Assembly: GCA_023412195.1 (NCBI GenBank)
Contig: JAEYNZ010000047.1
Location: forward strand, 1 to 64,000
Reading direction: 5' to 3'
DNA: 64,000 nucleotides
DNA from: Bacteroidota bacterium
Lineage (GTDB): Bacteria; Bacteroidota; Bacteroidia; Bacteroidales; Prolixibacteraceae
Positions 46,067 to 55,138 of the stretch are shown here, in pieces. Made by a program: the position numbers and the translations under genes. How positions within the stretch are numbered: the stretch's first letter is position 1; every line of letters begins with the position of its first letter. Under the pieces are notes generated by a model. That model was not told the origin of the DNA, did no database searches, and saw only the letters and a program-made list of their open reading frames with translations.

Positions 46067-46200
46067 AACAATGAAATTTGAGATCTCTCACTTCGTTCGA
46101 GAGGACAATCAGTTAGTTATATATTTGGGAGGGGACCTACCCCTCCCAATACAAAAGCTCTGAGAACACCGTTATTTCGACCACAGGGAGAAATCTCAAT
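46067..46200. repeat. MITE-like repeat, copy 1
   Basis: 134 bases that recur with changes at 63847-64000. It begins with TTTGAGATCTCTCACTTCGT and ends CAGGGAGAAATCTCA; the ends are imperfect inverted repeats. An internal hairpin (GGGAGGGG/CCCCTCCC with loop ACCTA) lies in the middle. There is no open frame. Confidence 0.75.
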
Positions 46201-46338
46201 TATTTAACCGGACCCTAATGATAGTTTCTATTGTTAATTCAGTGACTGGAAGAGTTAATTCTGCAAAGAGACCATAAGGACTGAAAGAAAATTACGAATT
46301 AGAAATGTTTAAATATATTAACAGAAACATACTTTAGT

Positions 46339-46539
46339 ATGCTTAACATTAAAAAGTTATACCTCACAGATGAGAATCAGCGACCAGTCGCAGTTCAGGT
46401 CGACATAAAGGATTTTGAAAGAATGGAACAGATCATTGAAGATTATGCCCTGGGAAAATTCATTGAAGAGAACGATCCGGCAGAAAACCTTTCACTGAAT
46501 GAGGCCAAAGAATATTACGGAAAATTGAAGAAAAGATGA
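46339..46539 (+). CDS. Antitoxin of a RelE-type toxin-antitoxin pair
   Basis: 66 residues, without a signal peptide. The segment KKLYLTDENQRPVAVQVDIKDFERMEQIIEDY (cited in part) followed by a variable acidic tail with SLNEAKEYYGKL is typical of small RelB/Phd-like antitoxins. Its stop overlaps (ATGA) the start of a reading frame for a RelE-like toxin at 46536, the classic arrangement. The toxin is broken, so this antitoxin is an orphan unless it acts on another toxin. Confidence 0.75.
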   Translation: MLNIKKLYLTDENQRPVAVQVDIKDFERMEQIIEDYALGKFIEENDPAENLSLNEAKEYYGKLKKR

Positions 46540-46808
46540 GCCTTGAGTTTCATTTTAAAAAGATGTTTCTGAAGGAATTGGCTAAAGTACCTGAAAAACA
46601 AAGATTAAGAATTGAATCTTTTGTTTTTTAGGAAATTCAGAAATATAATACACCGGAAGCCATTCCTGATATAGGTAAGATTAAAGGATACAAAAATTAC
46701 TATAAAATAAGATTTGGAAATTAGAGGGCAGGGTTAAGGCTTGTAAATAATATTCTGGTTTTTGAAAGAATTCTTCACAGGAAAGACATTTACAAATTTT
46801 ATTCTTAA
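46536..46808 (+). pseudogene. RelE/ParE-type toxin with two in-frame TAG codons
   Basis: A frame of 91 codons starting in an ATGA overlap with the antitoxin. It reads a RelE-like toxin: FHFKKMFLKELAKVPEKQRL, then EIQKYNTPEAIPDIGKIKGY, then YKIRFGN and RAGLRLVNNILVFERILHRK. It is cut by TAG at 46629-46631 (codon 32) and TAG at 46722-46724 (codon 63). The second stop stands where relatives have Tyr in R-F-G-N-Y-R. There is no frameshift, so this is a gene silenced by point changes. Confidence 0.85.
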
Positions 46809-46929
46809 ATACAGAGGAAATAAGAAGAAGAACCTTAGGAGCCTTAAGGACATTAAAATAATGAACCATTTTTCCCTGCAACTATACCCCTGTTAATGAA
46901 TGCATCGCCTTTTTTCGGGAGCATAAAAC

Positions 46930-47895
46930 TTATCTCTTCAGCAATTCAGGCAATACTTTTTCGCCAAAAACCTCTATAAAATATTCCTGGTTTTCGTTTA
47001 CATTATGCAGGATGATTTCATCCACGCCAAGTTCCATGTATTCCTGAATCCAGGCAATATGCTTTTCAGGGTCAGCAGAAATCTTAACATGATCTTTCAG
47101 CATTTCCGGTTCAACATACTCTGCAGCTTCCTGAAACTGTTGAGGGATCCGCAGTTCGGTGAGCATGTTGTTTTGAAAGATATTGGTTTTCCACTCCTTG
47201 AAAGCGCCTGTAAGGGCTTTTTCATCCGTACTGTCAACAGAGAGCTGCATTTTCACTTTAACCGGTTTTCCATTGCCCCCTCCCCTCCTGAATGCTTCCA
47301 TAATTTCTTTAAGCTTGTCAACGGGATGTGAAACGGTTATAAGAGCATCAGCCCATCCGCCAAGCCATTCAGCTGTTTTGGCAGTAATGGCAGCACCAAC
47401 CATCACAGGAGGCTTTTCAGGCCTGGTATATAATTTAGCTTCTTCAACGGTTACCAGTCCATGATGATTGACGGTATCCCCATTCCACAGGGCCCTGATC
47501 ACATCGGCACATTCCTTCAGCCTTGCATTTCGTTCCTGCTTATTTGGCCAATGAGTACCTGTAATGTGTTCATTGAGGTTCTGACCGCTTCCCACAGCAA
47601 TCCAGAACCTTTCAGGAAACATTTGTGCCAGGGTGGCCGAAGCCTGGGCAATAATAGCGGGATGATACCTCTGCCCGGGTGCATTAACGACACCAAAAGT
47701 GAAATTGGTACGTGCCATTGCTGCCCCAAGCCAGCTCCATGCAAAACCACTTTCTCCCTGTTCATGGTTCCAGGGAAAGAAATGATCGGATGACATTGCA
47801 CCCTGAAAACCTGCCTGTTCTGCTTTTACGACCCATTCCAGCAACTTACCTGGTTTGAATTGTTCGTGTGAAGCATGAAAGGATAATTTTGTCAT
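46930..47895 (-). CDS. LLM-class flavin oxidoreductase (TIGR03885-like, non-F420)
   Basis: 321 residues with a bacterial-luciferase-type TIM barrel: LSFHASHEQFKPGKLLEWV, DHFFPWNHEQGESGFAWSWL (cited in part), FGVVNAPGQRYHPAIIAQ and WIAVGSGQNLNEHITG. This set fits the subgroup called probable non-F420 flavinoid oxidoreductase. It would use FMNH2 or a similar flavin in the cytoplasm; the substrate is unknown. It is the last gene of a minus-strand unit with the GH13 enzyme (43 bases upstream) and the ASRT gene. Confidence 0.87.
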   Translation of the reverse strand: MTKLSFHASHEQFKPGKLLEWVVKAEQAGFQGAMSSDHFFPWNHEQGESGFAWSWLGAAMARTNFTFGVVNAPGQRYHPAIIAQASATLAQMFPERFWIAVGSGQNLNEHITGTHWPNKQERNARLKECADVIRALWNGDTVNHHGLVTVEEAKLYTRPEKPPVMVGAAITAKTAEWLGGWADALITVSHPVDKLKEIMEAFRRGGGNGKPVKVKMQLSVDSTDEKALTGAFKEWKTNIFQNNMLTELRIPQQFQEAAEYVEPEMLKDHVKISADPEKHIAWIQEYMELGVDEIILHNVNENQEYFIEVFGEKVLPELLKR

Positions 47896-47938
47896 AACAA
47901 TGTATTTGAGTTTAAACTTCTGTTACAGATGCTTCCTG

Positions 47939-49555
47939 TTAATGAAGGGTCGATTTAAACCACCTGTATCCATAGCCTGTCAATTCTATTTTTTTGCTGA
48001 TATCATCAACCTTGTTTTTATATGGCTTATCGCTGAAAATTTCGAAAAGGTTATCAAACTTTTGATCTTCCACATCAAGCGTGATGTTGCAATCTTTTCC
48101 GGAGAAGTTCAGAAGGATAAGTACAATGTCATATTTCCACTCATAATAAAAAGATAAAACAGCATCAGGATCATTTTTTATGATAACCCATTTACCGAAA
48201 CTTAATTGCGGACTGTACTTGCGGGTGCTGATCATACGTTCCATCCAGTTCAGCATTGAATCAGGATCTTTCTGCTGAAGGCCTACATTGACCTTTTTGT
48301 AGTCATATTCGCCAAAATCAATAACCGGATGTGCAAGCTTTGATGTTGGTGCCATAGAAAACCCTGAATTCCTGGTGCCATCCCACTGCATGACCGTCCT
48401 TAGGCTGTTTCGTCCCTTTTCAGAAAGATCATCCCCCATTCCGATTTCCTCACCATAATTGATAAGGGGCAGACCGGGGAGACTGAACATGGCACAATAT
48501 AAAAGTTCCATTCTTTTCCTGTCGCCTTTGAGCATTGGCGGGAGCCTCCGCCTGATTCCGCGGTTAAATATTTGCATTTTGTCCTCCGGTGCCAGTTCTT
48601 TAAACACCTCTTCCCGCTCTTTATCGGAGAGCCGTTCCAGGTTTAATTCATCGTGAGTCCTGATGAAGTTTACCCATTCACCTTCTATGGGCTGTATTTT
48701 TTCAAGAACAGAAATAAGCGGTTCGGCAGTTCCGCGCACCAATGCCAGAAATAAGCTCTTATTGGTAAAGAAATTAAAAAGCAGATGCATTCTTTTACTC
48801 CCGTTGTTTTTACCAAAGAAGTCCTGAAGTTTATCAATGTCCACGTCAGCTTCAGCAATCAGAACTGCTTCATTGTTTCGCATGGCAATGAATTCCCTCA
48901 TTTCGTTAAGCATCTCATAAATCTGCTCCTTATTTTCATGCACCAGGACGTGTGCAGCATCAATTCTGAAACCAGCGATTCCCATTTGAAGCCAGAAGCC
49001 CATGATTTTCTTTATTTCATCTCTTACATCCGGATTGGCAATATTCAAATCAGGCTGTTCTTTCAAAAAATGATGCAGGTAATAAGCATTTGCCTTCCTG
49101 TCGTAAGCCCAGATTTTACCGTCACCAATCATATTATCCTGCGCTTTATCTTCCTTGTCCAGTTTATCTTTCCAGATATAATAATTCCTGAACCTGGAGT
49201 TTTTATCCTCACGCGACCTCTGAAACCATTCATGCTCAATGGATGTGTGATTAACAACAAGGTCAATGATGATTTTCATGCCGAGTGCTTTTGCTTTTGC
49301 AACAAAATCGACAAAATCGCCCAGGTTTCCTATACGGGAATCTATGGCATAATAGTTTTGGATGTCATATCCGTCGTCATGGAGCGGCGAAGGAAAAAAA
49401 GGCCTTAACCAAAGACAATTTACCCCCAGGCCATGCAGGTGGTCGAGTTGTGAGACCAGTCCTTCAAAATCGCCAATTCCGTCATTATTCGAATCTTTAA
49501 AAGTTTCTACATCCAGAGAGTAGATGATTGCATGATGATACCATTGATCTTTCAT
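47939..49555 (-). CDS. GH13 alpha-glucosidase/trehalose synthase-like enzyme
   Basis: 538 residues with no signal peptide. All four GH13 regions are seen: DLVVNHTS (98-105), GFRIDAAHV with nucleophile Asp199, LIAEADVD with acid/base Glu235, and FIRTHDEL with Asp302. The opening WYHHAIIYSLDVETFKDSN and FFPSPLHDDGYD fit the TreS/oligo-glucosidase branch. Trehalose synthase (maltose to trehalose) would suit a stress-related gene group, but hydrolase activity on maltose-type sugars is equally possible. It follows the ASRT gene by 3 bases, so they are co-transcribed. Confidence 0.88.
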   Translation of the reverse strand: MKDQWYHHAIIYSLDVETFKDSNNDGIGDFEGLVSQLDHLHGLGVNCLWLRPFFPSPLHDDGYDIQNYYAIDSRIGNLGDFVDFVAKAKALGMKIIIDLVVNHTSIEHEWFQRSREDKNSRFRNYYIWKDKLDKEDKAQDNMIGDGKIWAYDRKANAYYLHHFLKEQPDLNIANPDVRDEIKKIMGFWLQMGIAGFRIDAAHVLVHENKEQIYEMLNEMREFIAMRNNEAVLIAEADVDIDKLQDFFGKNNGSKRMHLLFNFFTNKSLFLALVRGTAEPLISVLEKIQPIEGEWVNFIRTHDELNLERLSDKEREEVFKELAPEDKMQIFNRGIRRRLPPMLKGDRKRMELLYCAMFSLPGLPLINYGEEIGMGDDLSEKGRNSLRTVMQWDGTRNSGFSMAPTSKLAHPVIDFGEYDYKKVNVGLQQKDPDSMLNWMERMISTRKYSPQLSFGKWVIIKNDPDAVLSFYYEWKYDIVLILLNFSGKDCNITLDVEDQKFDNLFEIFSDKPYKNKVDDISKKIELTGYGYRWFKSTLH

Positions 49556-49558
49556 AGG

Positions 49559-49942
49559 CTAATTTGTAATTACAGGAAAAGCAATGGTTGAGAGCAAAGC
49601 ATTTTCGGCCTGCCGGGAATCTAGCCTGGTATGTTGCACCACTACCGGCACATCAGAACGGAATACGCTGCCATAATCTGTATCCCGTGGTATCTCAGCC
49701 GGGTCGTTTAGCTCATTGAAACGAAGATGAAGGGTTCTTTGGGCAGGCACTTTTACTTTATATGGGCCAACTGGTTCCTTGTCGGAAAAATAAATTGTAA
49801 TTTCTATGTTGGCCTCTGTGTCACCTGCATTCAGAATACAAGCTGTTTCGTGGCTGGTAAACGCAGGCTCGGGACCTGTACTGCTACCCGGAATATAACC
49901 TTCAGGAATAGCCCATACCTTATGTCCTACAGGTGTGTTCAT
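49559..49942 (-). CDS. ASRT-family protein (sensory rhodopsin transducer-like)
   Basis: 127 residues close to the Anabaena transducer: KVWAIPEGYIP, TSHETACILNAGDTEANIEI (20 residues), YFSDKEPVGPYK, HLRFNELNDP and VVVQHTRLDSRQAENALLST. In Anabaena the soluble tetramer interacts with a sensory rhodopsin; most relatives occur in bacteria without it and their role is unknown, with proposals of sugar or DNA binding. It is the first gene of the unit with the GH13 enzyme, 3 bases apart, which supports a link to carbohydrates. Confidence 0.92.
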   Translation of the reverse strand: MNTPVGHKVWAIPEGYIPGSSTGPEPAFTSHETACILNAGDTEANIEITIYFSDKEPVGPYKVKVPAQRTLHLRFNELNDPAEIPRDTDYGSVFRSDVPVVVQHTRLDSRQAENALLSTIAFPVITN

Positions 49943-50038
49943 GTGTTCAAGATTAAACGGTTAAACTTATTATTAAAGATAAGAAACATATATCTATTTT
50001 GAAAAAAATCATCCAAATATTTTAAACATGTGGCAGTT

Positions 50039-50635
50039 TCATTCGGCTTTGGCAGGCATTTTACTCCGATAGCCAGAAAAAGACCTTTCTCTTTTTTTCA
50101 TCATTTTCTGATACCGGGATGGAGTAATTCCAGTGACTTTTTTAAACTGACCGGATAAGTGTGCCACACTGCTATAATTCATTTTCCATGCAATTTCTGT
50201 AAAAGTCAATCTTTCACAGGTGATGAGATGTTTAACACCTTCTATGCGCTGCCTGATCATATAGTGTTCAATCGAAGTCGAAGTTTCTTCTGTAAAAACC
50301 CGGGATATATAGCTATAACTAAGATTCAGTTTTTGGGTAATCCATGATGACAATTTTTCCCCTGGTTGCTTATCATGATAATAGATATAATCCATGACTG
50401 AATCCTTTATCTGCTGAACGAGGGCACTTCTTGAATTTTCTATGATTTCAATCCCATATTTCTTCAGATCAAACTCCAGCTTTTTATATTGTTCGGGTAA
50501 CAGATTTCGATCAAGCTCAACTATGCTCATTTCCGACATTTTACCTGAAATTCCATACTGAGCCAAATGTTCCTCCAGAATCACCCTGCAAGCCATGTTG
50601 ATATCATATTTCAGGTATATATTTATTTTGTCCAT
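50039..50635 (-). CDS. AraC-type transcriptional regulator
   Basis: 198 residues. The N-terminal 90 residues start with INIYLKYDINMACRVILEEH, a short domain found in some Bacteroidota regulators. The C-terminal AraC helix-turn-helix (about 90-185) has YSYISRVFTEETSTSIEHYM and EIAWKMNYSSVAHLSGQFKKVTG (cited in part). A lack of a large sensor domain suggests a regulator similar to those linked to stress and anti-sigma circuits. It is 96 bases upstream of the ASRT-GH13-LLM unit on the same strand. Confidence 0.87.
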   Translation of the reverse strand: MDKINIYLKYDINMACRVILEEHLAQYGISGKMSEMSIVELDRNLLPEQYKKLEFDLKKYGIEIIENSRSALVQQIKDSVMDYIYYHDKQPGEKLSSWITQKLNLSYSYISRVFTEETSTSIEHYMIRQRIEGVKHLITCERLTFTEIAWKMNYSSVAHLSGQFKKVTGITPSRYQKMMKKRERSFSGYRSKMPAKAE

Positions 50636-51026
50636 TATCTGTTACTTATTCCTTAATCTGCATCTGCCTTGAATGTTATAGTTATCAGGGAATCCAATTC
50701 GTATGCCAGTCAGGAATAATTATTTTAATTATCATAAGGTTCAATCAGTCATATAAGCAGTAGATTCTAGGCTTTCATCCAAAAAATATTGCCATATCTG
50801 TTTATATTTTGCGAAACTGACATAGATAAACCTGACTCAAGTTGTAGAATAGTTACACGATTGCAATCAATTGTTTGAAATACAACTAAATGATTATAAA
50901 ATAGAATATATGGAGTGTGGAATCGTGTAAAATTATCACAAAATTTTGTAAAGCTAAATTTTGATTTCCTTTTTATCTTTGGTATTAAACCAGATACATT
51001 TATACACACAATTAAAACGGATAATA
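50636..51026. other. Divergent intergenic region
   Basis: 391 AT-rich bases between the AraC gene and the glycine-zipper gene. The only signal I support is TATCTTTG at 50974-50981. No RNA gene or repeat was recognised. Confidence 0.4.
50974..50981 (+). promoter_or_regulatory. -7 box of the glycine-zipper protein gene
   Basis: TATCTTTG matches TAnnTTTG, 45 bases before the ATG at 51027. Upstream TTTG words at 50945 and 50960 are not at the standard spacing. Confidence 0.45.
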
Positions 51027-51548
51027 ATGGAAACCAGGAAAGTATTTCTTACAGGTGCTTTTAAAGATTTAGAAAGCGCAGAAAAAGCGTATAAACATCT
51101 TCGCGACAGGGGCTATACCGATGAAGAAATTAATATTATCATGTCGGAAGACAGCATGAAACGATATTTCAATGATGACAGCAACAAGGATTCAAAACTT
51201 GGTAACAAAGCAAAGCAGGGTGCAGGAACCGGGGCTGCCGTAGGCGGGATTCTTGGAGCGGCGGCAGGTATTATTGCTGCCATTGGTACAAGTGTTCTGA
51301 TTCCTGGTCTTGGGGTAGTTATTGCAGGTCCCATTGCTGCAGGACTTGCAGGTGCAGGTGCAGGAGGTATAACCGGCGGTGTGGTAGGTGCACTTGTAGG
51401 ATTAGGAATCCCTAAAGAAAGGGCATCGAAATATGAAGAGGGAATTAAGGAAGGTGAAATTGTCCTGGCAGTAGAAGTAAGAAACGAAGATGATGCAGCA
51501 TATTTTGAAAATGAATGGAGAACATACGGACATAATATTTACAGATAA
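51027..51548 (+). CDS. General-stress-type protein with glycine-zipper membrane domain
   Basis: 173 residues from the ATG at 51027; the frame is open further upstream to 50961 but that part covers the promoter box. The N-terminal region (1-45: VFLTGAFKDLESAEKAYKHL, DRGYTDEEINIIM) and the C-terminal part (GEIVLAVEVRNEDDAAYFEN) are of the YflT/DUF1269 general-stress type and flank a Gly/Ala-rich helical pair (about 65-130) like a glycine zipper. It is probably membrane-associated. Such proteins are commonly induced by osmotic or general stress; the local context of stress-type genes agrees. Confidence 0.8.
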   Translation: METRKVFLTGAFKDLESAEKAYKHLRDRGYTDEEINIIMSEDSMKRYFNDDSNKDSKLGNKAKQGAGTGAAVGGILGAAAGIIAAIGTSVLIPGLGVVIAGPIAAGLAGAGAGGITGGVVGALVGLGIPKERASKYEEGIKEGEIVLAVEVRNEDDAAYFENEWRTYGHNIYR

Positions 51549-51735
51549 CAGATTTCTTCCCTGCTTACAGAAGAAGGCATGTTCAATATTAGGGTATGTC
51601 TTATTTTTTGCCTGTTTTCTATAACTACATCATTCTGCATTGACATAATTCTCTTGATAATTTTATATTTTTTGGTCATAAACATCTTCATCATGATTCA
51701 ATTATTGTTATATTGTATCACCAGAAAGGAAACTA

Positions 51736-52635
51736 ATGACAAATAAAATGATACATATGAATAACTTAAAAGCCCATCATGCGGAAATTTATTCCCGTAA
51801 TACAATTTTAGGAATGGTAAATATAAAACCGACCCATATAAAATTTTTAGCCTGGCTTCTTTTTTCGTTTCTTGTGACTACAGGCATCAAGGCACAGCAC
51901 AGGGATGTTCCATTTGTCCCCACACCTTATGAAACAGTGGAAGAAATGCTGAAACTTGCAGATGTGGGCCCCGGCGATTATGTGATTGACCTTGGTTCGG
52001 GCGACGGCCGTATTGTGATTGCAGCAGCCAAACGTGGAGCCTACGGGCATGGAGTTGATATAGATCCAAAAAGGATTGGTGAAGCCAAAAAGAATGCTTC
52101 CAAGGCAGGCATGGACAACAGGGTTCTGTTCGTAGAGGGAAACCTCTTTGAAACAGATTTCAGCAGAGCAAGTGTTATTACAATGTACCTTCTCAATTCG
52201 GTAAATATGAAACTCCGACCAAACCTGTTAAAGAATCTTCGTCCGGGAACCCGTATTGTTTCGTATTACTTTAACATGAATGACTGGGAACCGGATAAAA
52301 GAATTGAAGTTAATAACAGCGATATTTATTTCTGGATTATCCCTGCACAAGTGGAAGGCAAATGGAACTGGCAGACTGACAACAGGAAGTTTGCTATGAC
52401 AGCAAAACAGGAATTTCAGAAGGTTTCTCTTGAACTGAAGGCAGACAATGCCAATCTGAAAGTAGAAGAACCCTTACTTTCAGGTGAAAAACTTACATTC
52501 ACAGCAGCACATCCTACCGACGGGACAACTTATGTATTCAGTGGCAGGGTTGAGGGGAATAAAATCACAGGTATGGTGCAAACCCGTAAAGGAGAAAATT
52601 TTACTGTAGAAAACTGGGATGCTGTAATGAATTAG
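51736..52635 (+). CDS. Methyltransferase-domain protein with export signal (copy 1)
   Basis: 299 residues. After a hydrophobic segment that ends GIKAQ (about 37-54) comes a class I SAM-methyltransferase domain: VGPGDYVIDLGSGDGRIVIA (motif I), GHGVDIDPKRIGEA (acidic ribose site), VLFVEGNLFETD and SVITMYLL. A C-terminal beta-rich region (about 195-299, VEGKWNW, TYVFSGRVEGNKITG) is additional. The in-frame ATG at 51814 would give a normal signal peptide. SAM is not known in the periplasm, so either the segment is only a membrane anchor or the site has another role. A paralogue lies at 56657. The permease gene starts 25 bases downstream. Confidence 0.85.
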   Translation: MTNKMIHMNNLKAHHAEIYSRNTILGMVNIKPTHIKFLAWLLFSFLVTTGIKAQHRDVPFVPTPYETVEEMLKLADVGPGDYVIDLGSGDGRIVIAAAKRGAYGHGVDIDPKRIGEAKKNASKAGMDNRVLFVEGNLFETDFSRASVITMYLLNSVNMKLRPNLLKNLRPGTRIVSYYFNMNDWEPDKRIEVNNSDIYFWIIPAQVEGKWNWQTDNRKFAMTAKQEFQKVSLELKADNANLKVEEPLLSGEKLTFTAAHPTDGTTYVFSGRVEGNKITGMVQTRKGENFTVENWDAVMN

Positions 52636-52660
52636 GAACTATCCTTCCATTTAAATAAAT

Positions 52661-54025
52661 ATGCCTGATAAAGTTAATAAGACGTACGGGAGCAGCCCGC
52701 TCCCTACTTTTACTTCCATAAGTTCTGTAGCGGTTATTGTAGGAATTGTAGTTGGTATTGGTATTTTCCGGCTGCCTCCGATTGTGGCAGGAAATTCTGA
52801 AAGTGGAATGCAGTTCCTTCTGTTCTGGGTAGCCGGTGGCTTTGTTTCACTTCTGGGAGCCCTGTGCTATGCAGAAATGGCTTCTTCAAATCCCGATTCA
52901 GGAGGCGAATACCATTTTCTCAGCAAAGCATATGGACATGGTGTAGGTTTCCTGTTCACATGGGGCAGGATGACAGTTATCCAAACCGGATCACTGGCTT
53001 TGGTATCATTCATTATGGGCGACTATGCCACACTTATTTTTGATCTGGGAAGATACAGTTCAGCCATTTATGCCGGGTTAACCATTATATTACTTACTGG
53101 TCTTAACATAACCGGCACCAAACATTCAAGAAAAACCCAGATGGTACTCACCTCCATTATTGTTGTTATCCTGATTACCGTTTCGATCGCAGGATTAATA
53201 TCAGGCAGAACAGATGGCGGTTCAGGGCTTACAGAAACACAAACCGGATCATTTTGGGGAGGTATGCCCGGAGCTGCAATGATATTTGTATTGTTAACCT
53301 ACGGTGGTTGGAATGAAGCTGCCTACCTTTCAGGAGAACTCATTAATGTGAAGAAAAATATGATACGGGTACTGGTTATTGGAATTGTTACCATTACCCT
53401 GCTTTATCTGCTGGTAAATATGGCTTATCTTCATGTACTGGGGTTGGAAGGCCTGCAGCAGTCACAGACTGTAGGAGTTGATCTTACAGAACCTGTTTTT
53501 GGAACTGCAGGTTCATTCATTGTAGCAGCCATTGTAATCCTTGCGGCAGTTACTACTGCCAATGCAACCATAATCACTGGTGCACGTACGAATTATGCAC
53601 TTGGACGAGATTATAACCTGCTGAAATTTATGGGTCGATGGGACGCGCAAAGGAATACACCTGTTAATGCTTTACTGGTGCAGGGTGGAATAGCCCTCCT
53701 GCTCATTATTTTTGGTGCATGGTCGAAAAAGTCTGTTGAAACCATGGTCGATTACACTGCACCTGTTTTTTGGCTTTTCCTGCTTCTTACAACAACAAGT
53801 TTGTTCATTCTTAGAAGAAAGAATAAAAATAAGGAAATTCCCTACAAGGTTCCCTTCTACCCTTTTACTCCCCTGTTGTTTATTGCAGCCTGTGCTTTTA
53901 TGCTTTATTCCAGCCTGGCATTTACAGGTAAAGGTGCCCTTATAGGAGCCGGATTTCTTGTTCTTGGAATACCTGTTTACCTGCTGATGCACAGCCAGAA
54001 GAAAACGGCTGACATAAAAGCATAG
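52661..54025 (+). CDS. APC-family amino acid permease
   Basis: 454 residues with about 12 membrane segments. The APC signature is near the N-terminus: VIVGIVVGIGIFRLPPIVAG, then LGALCYAEMASSNPDSGGEY (20 residues), and LTYGGWNEAAYLSGEL in the middle. It resembles LAT-type/amino acid permeases that import or exchange amino acids at the inner membrane. It is 25 bases after the methyltransferase gene and likely co-transcribed. Confidence 0.92.
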   Translation: MPDKVNKTYGSSPLPTFTSISSVAVIVGIVVGIGIFRLPPIVAGNSESGMQFLLFWVAGGFVSLLGALCYAEMASSNPDSGGEYHFLSKAYGHGVGFLFTWGRMTVIQTGSLALVSFIMGDYATLIFDLGRYSSAIYAGLTIILLTGLNITGTKHSRKTQMVLTSIIVVILITVSIAGLISGRTDGGSGLTETQTGSFWGGMPGAAMIFVLLTYGGWNEAAYLSGELINVKKNMIRVLVIGIVTITLLYLLVNMAYLHVLGLEGLQQSQTVGVDLTEPVFGTAGSFIVAAIVILAAVTTANATIITGARTNYALGRDYNLLKFMGRWDAQRNTPVNALLVQGGIALLLIIFGAWSKKSVETMVDYTAPVFWLFLLLTTTSLFILRRKNKNKEIPYKVPFYPFTPLLFIAACAFMLYSSLAFTGKGALIGAGFLVLGIPVYLLMHSQKKTADIKA

Positions 54026-54195
54026 GCGATTAAAAGCGGGTTATTTGACTGTGAGGATATAAAAGTTAATTTTTACCTTACACTTAAAGGGAAACATTTA
54101 AAACCAGGGATTATCTGCACTGTAAAGACTTTTGAGAAATAAACCTAATTGTTTGATTCCTCCTGCTTTCACTCTTACCGCCTTCTTTGTGCCTG

Positions 54196-54939
54196 CTACT
54201 CGGATAACACCTGGGCATCCACCAGCCTGATGGTATGCTCCAGCAAATTCTGACCACCTGCATTCCCGTGTCCAGGTATAACTATGCCAATATCGTTATA
54301 AGTTGCCATTACTCTTTCCACAGTTGAAGCCCATTCGTCAACCATAGCATCCGACAGATTGCCAAGCCCTTTTGATTCGGCAGATTTAATAAGACACCCT
54401 CCGAACAGGATTTTCATCCCAGGCAGCCATACAGTAATGTTATCTGATGTATGTCCTCCGCCAAAGTATCTGCATTCAACAGGCACTCCATGAAAATCAA
54501 AATTCAGTACCTCATTGAACTGGATGAAGGTTACCGGCAATTTTAGTTCGCGGCATTTTTCAGCTGTCAGCCTGTTGCTGATTGATATGACACCCAAACG
54601 GTGCAGGTACCCAAGTCCGCCGAGGCAGTCATCATGAAAGTGGCCAATAACAACGCGCGTAACTTTTACAGAAAGTTTATCCTTCAGCCATCTGACAAGT
54701 TTTTCGGTTTTTTCATCATCCATTGGAGTATCAACCATCAGAGCTTTCCCGGAACGTATAAGAACCATCCCGTTTGATGAAAACCTCCCATAAGTTTCAT
54801 CATTGTCCCACGTTACATGAAGGAAAACTGAATCATGCAGATGCACCAGTTGAATATCATCATCAACTACCAACACCTGTGCCTTGCTATAAGCCACAGA
54901 GATTAACAGGAAAACTGCTGCCAATATCAACCGGTTCAT
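54196..54939 (-). CDS. Subclass B1 metallo-beta-lactamase
   Basis: 247 residues from the ATG at 54939 (signal peptide 1-20, ending SKAQ); an upstream ATG at 54966 would add nine residues. All zinc ligands of subclass B1 are present: His100, His102 and Asp104 in GHFHDD, His163 in GGGHTSDN, Cys182 in FGGCLI and His224 in IPGHG. The Cys ligand and the absence of the B3 H-x-H-x-D-H motif argue against B3 enzymes. The family hydrolyses penicillins, cephalosporins and usually carbapenems in the periplasm. No resistance or mobile gene is nearby, so it seems a chromosomal, intrinsic enzyme. Activity is not shown by sequence. Confidence 0.9.
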   Translation of the reverse strand: MNRLILAAVFLLISVAYSKAQVLVVDDDIQLVHLHDSVFLHVTWDNDETYGRFSSNGMVLIRSGKALMVDTPMDDEKTEKLVRWLKDKLSVKVTRVVIGHFHDDCLGGLGYLHRLGVISISNRLTAEKCRELKLPVTFIQFNEVLNFDFHGVPVECRYFGGGHTSDNITVWLPGMKILFGGCLIKSAESKGLGNLSDAMVDEWASTVERVMATYNDIGIVIPGHGNAGGQNLLEHTIRLVDAQVLSE

Positions 54940-54970
54940 AAAATAAGATTTTATAATGTACCCCAAACTC

Positions 54971-54978
54971 CAAAATTA
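54971..54978 (-). promoter_or_regulatory. -7 box of the metallo-beta-lactamase gene
   Basis: CAAAATTA on the plus strand reads TAATTTTG, a match to TAnnTTTG, 32 bases before the start at 54939. Confidence 0.45.
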
Positions 54979-55138
54979 GTTCTATTATCTCATAACGAAC
55001 AACAACCTGCTAAAGAATCTTCCAGACTTGAATAAATTCTTATAATATTATATGTAAAATAATTATTTACAGGTTGGTATCGTTTTTGTTTTTATCCGGA
55101 CATTTACAAATACACAAATTATCTCAGAATCAAAAGGA

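Noticed and set aside
49559..49942. Part of a light-sensing system
   Set aside because: No rhodopsin or carotenoid gene in the window; most ASRT relatives occur without rhodopsin.
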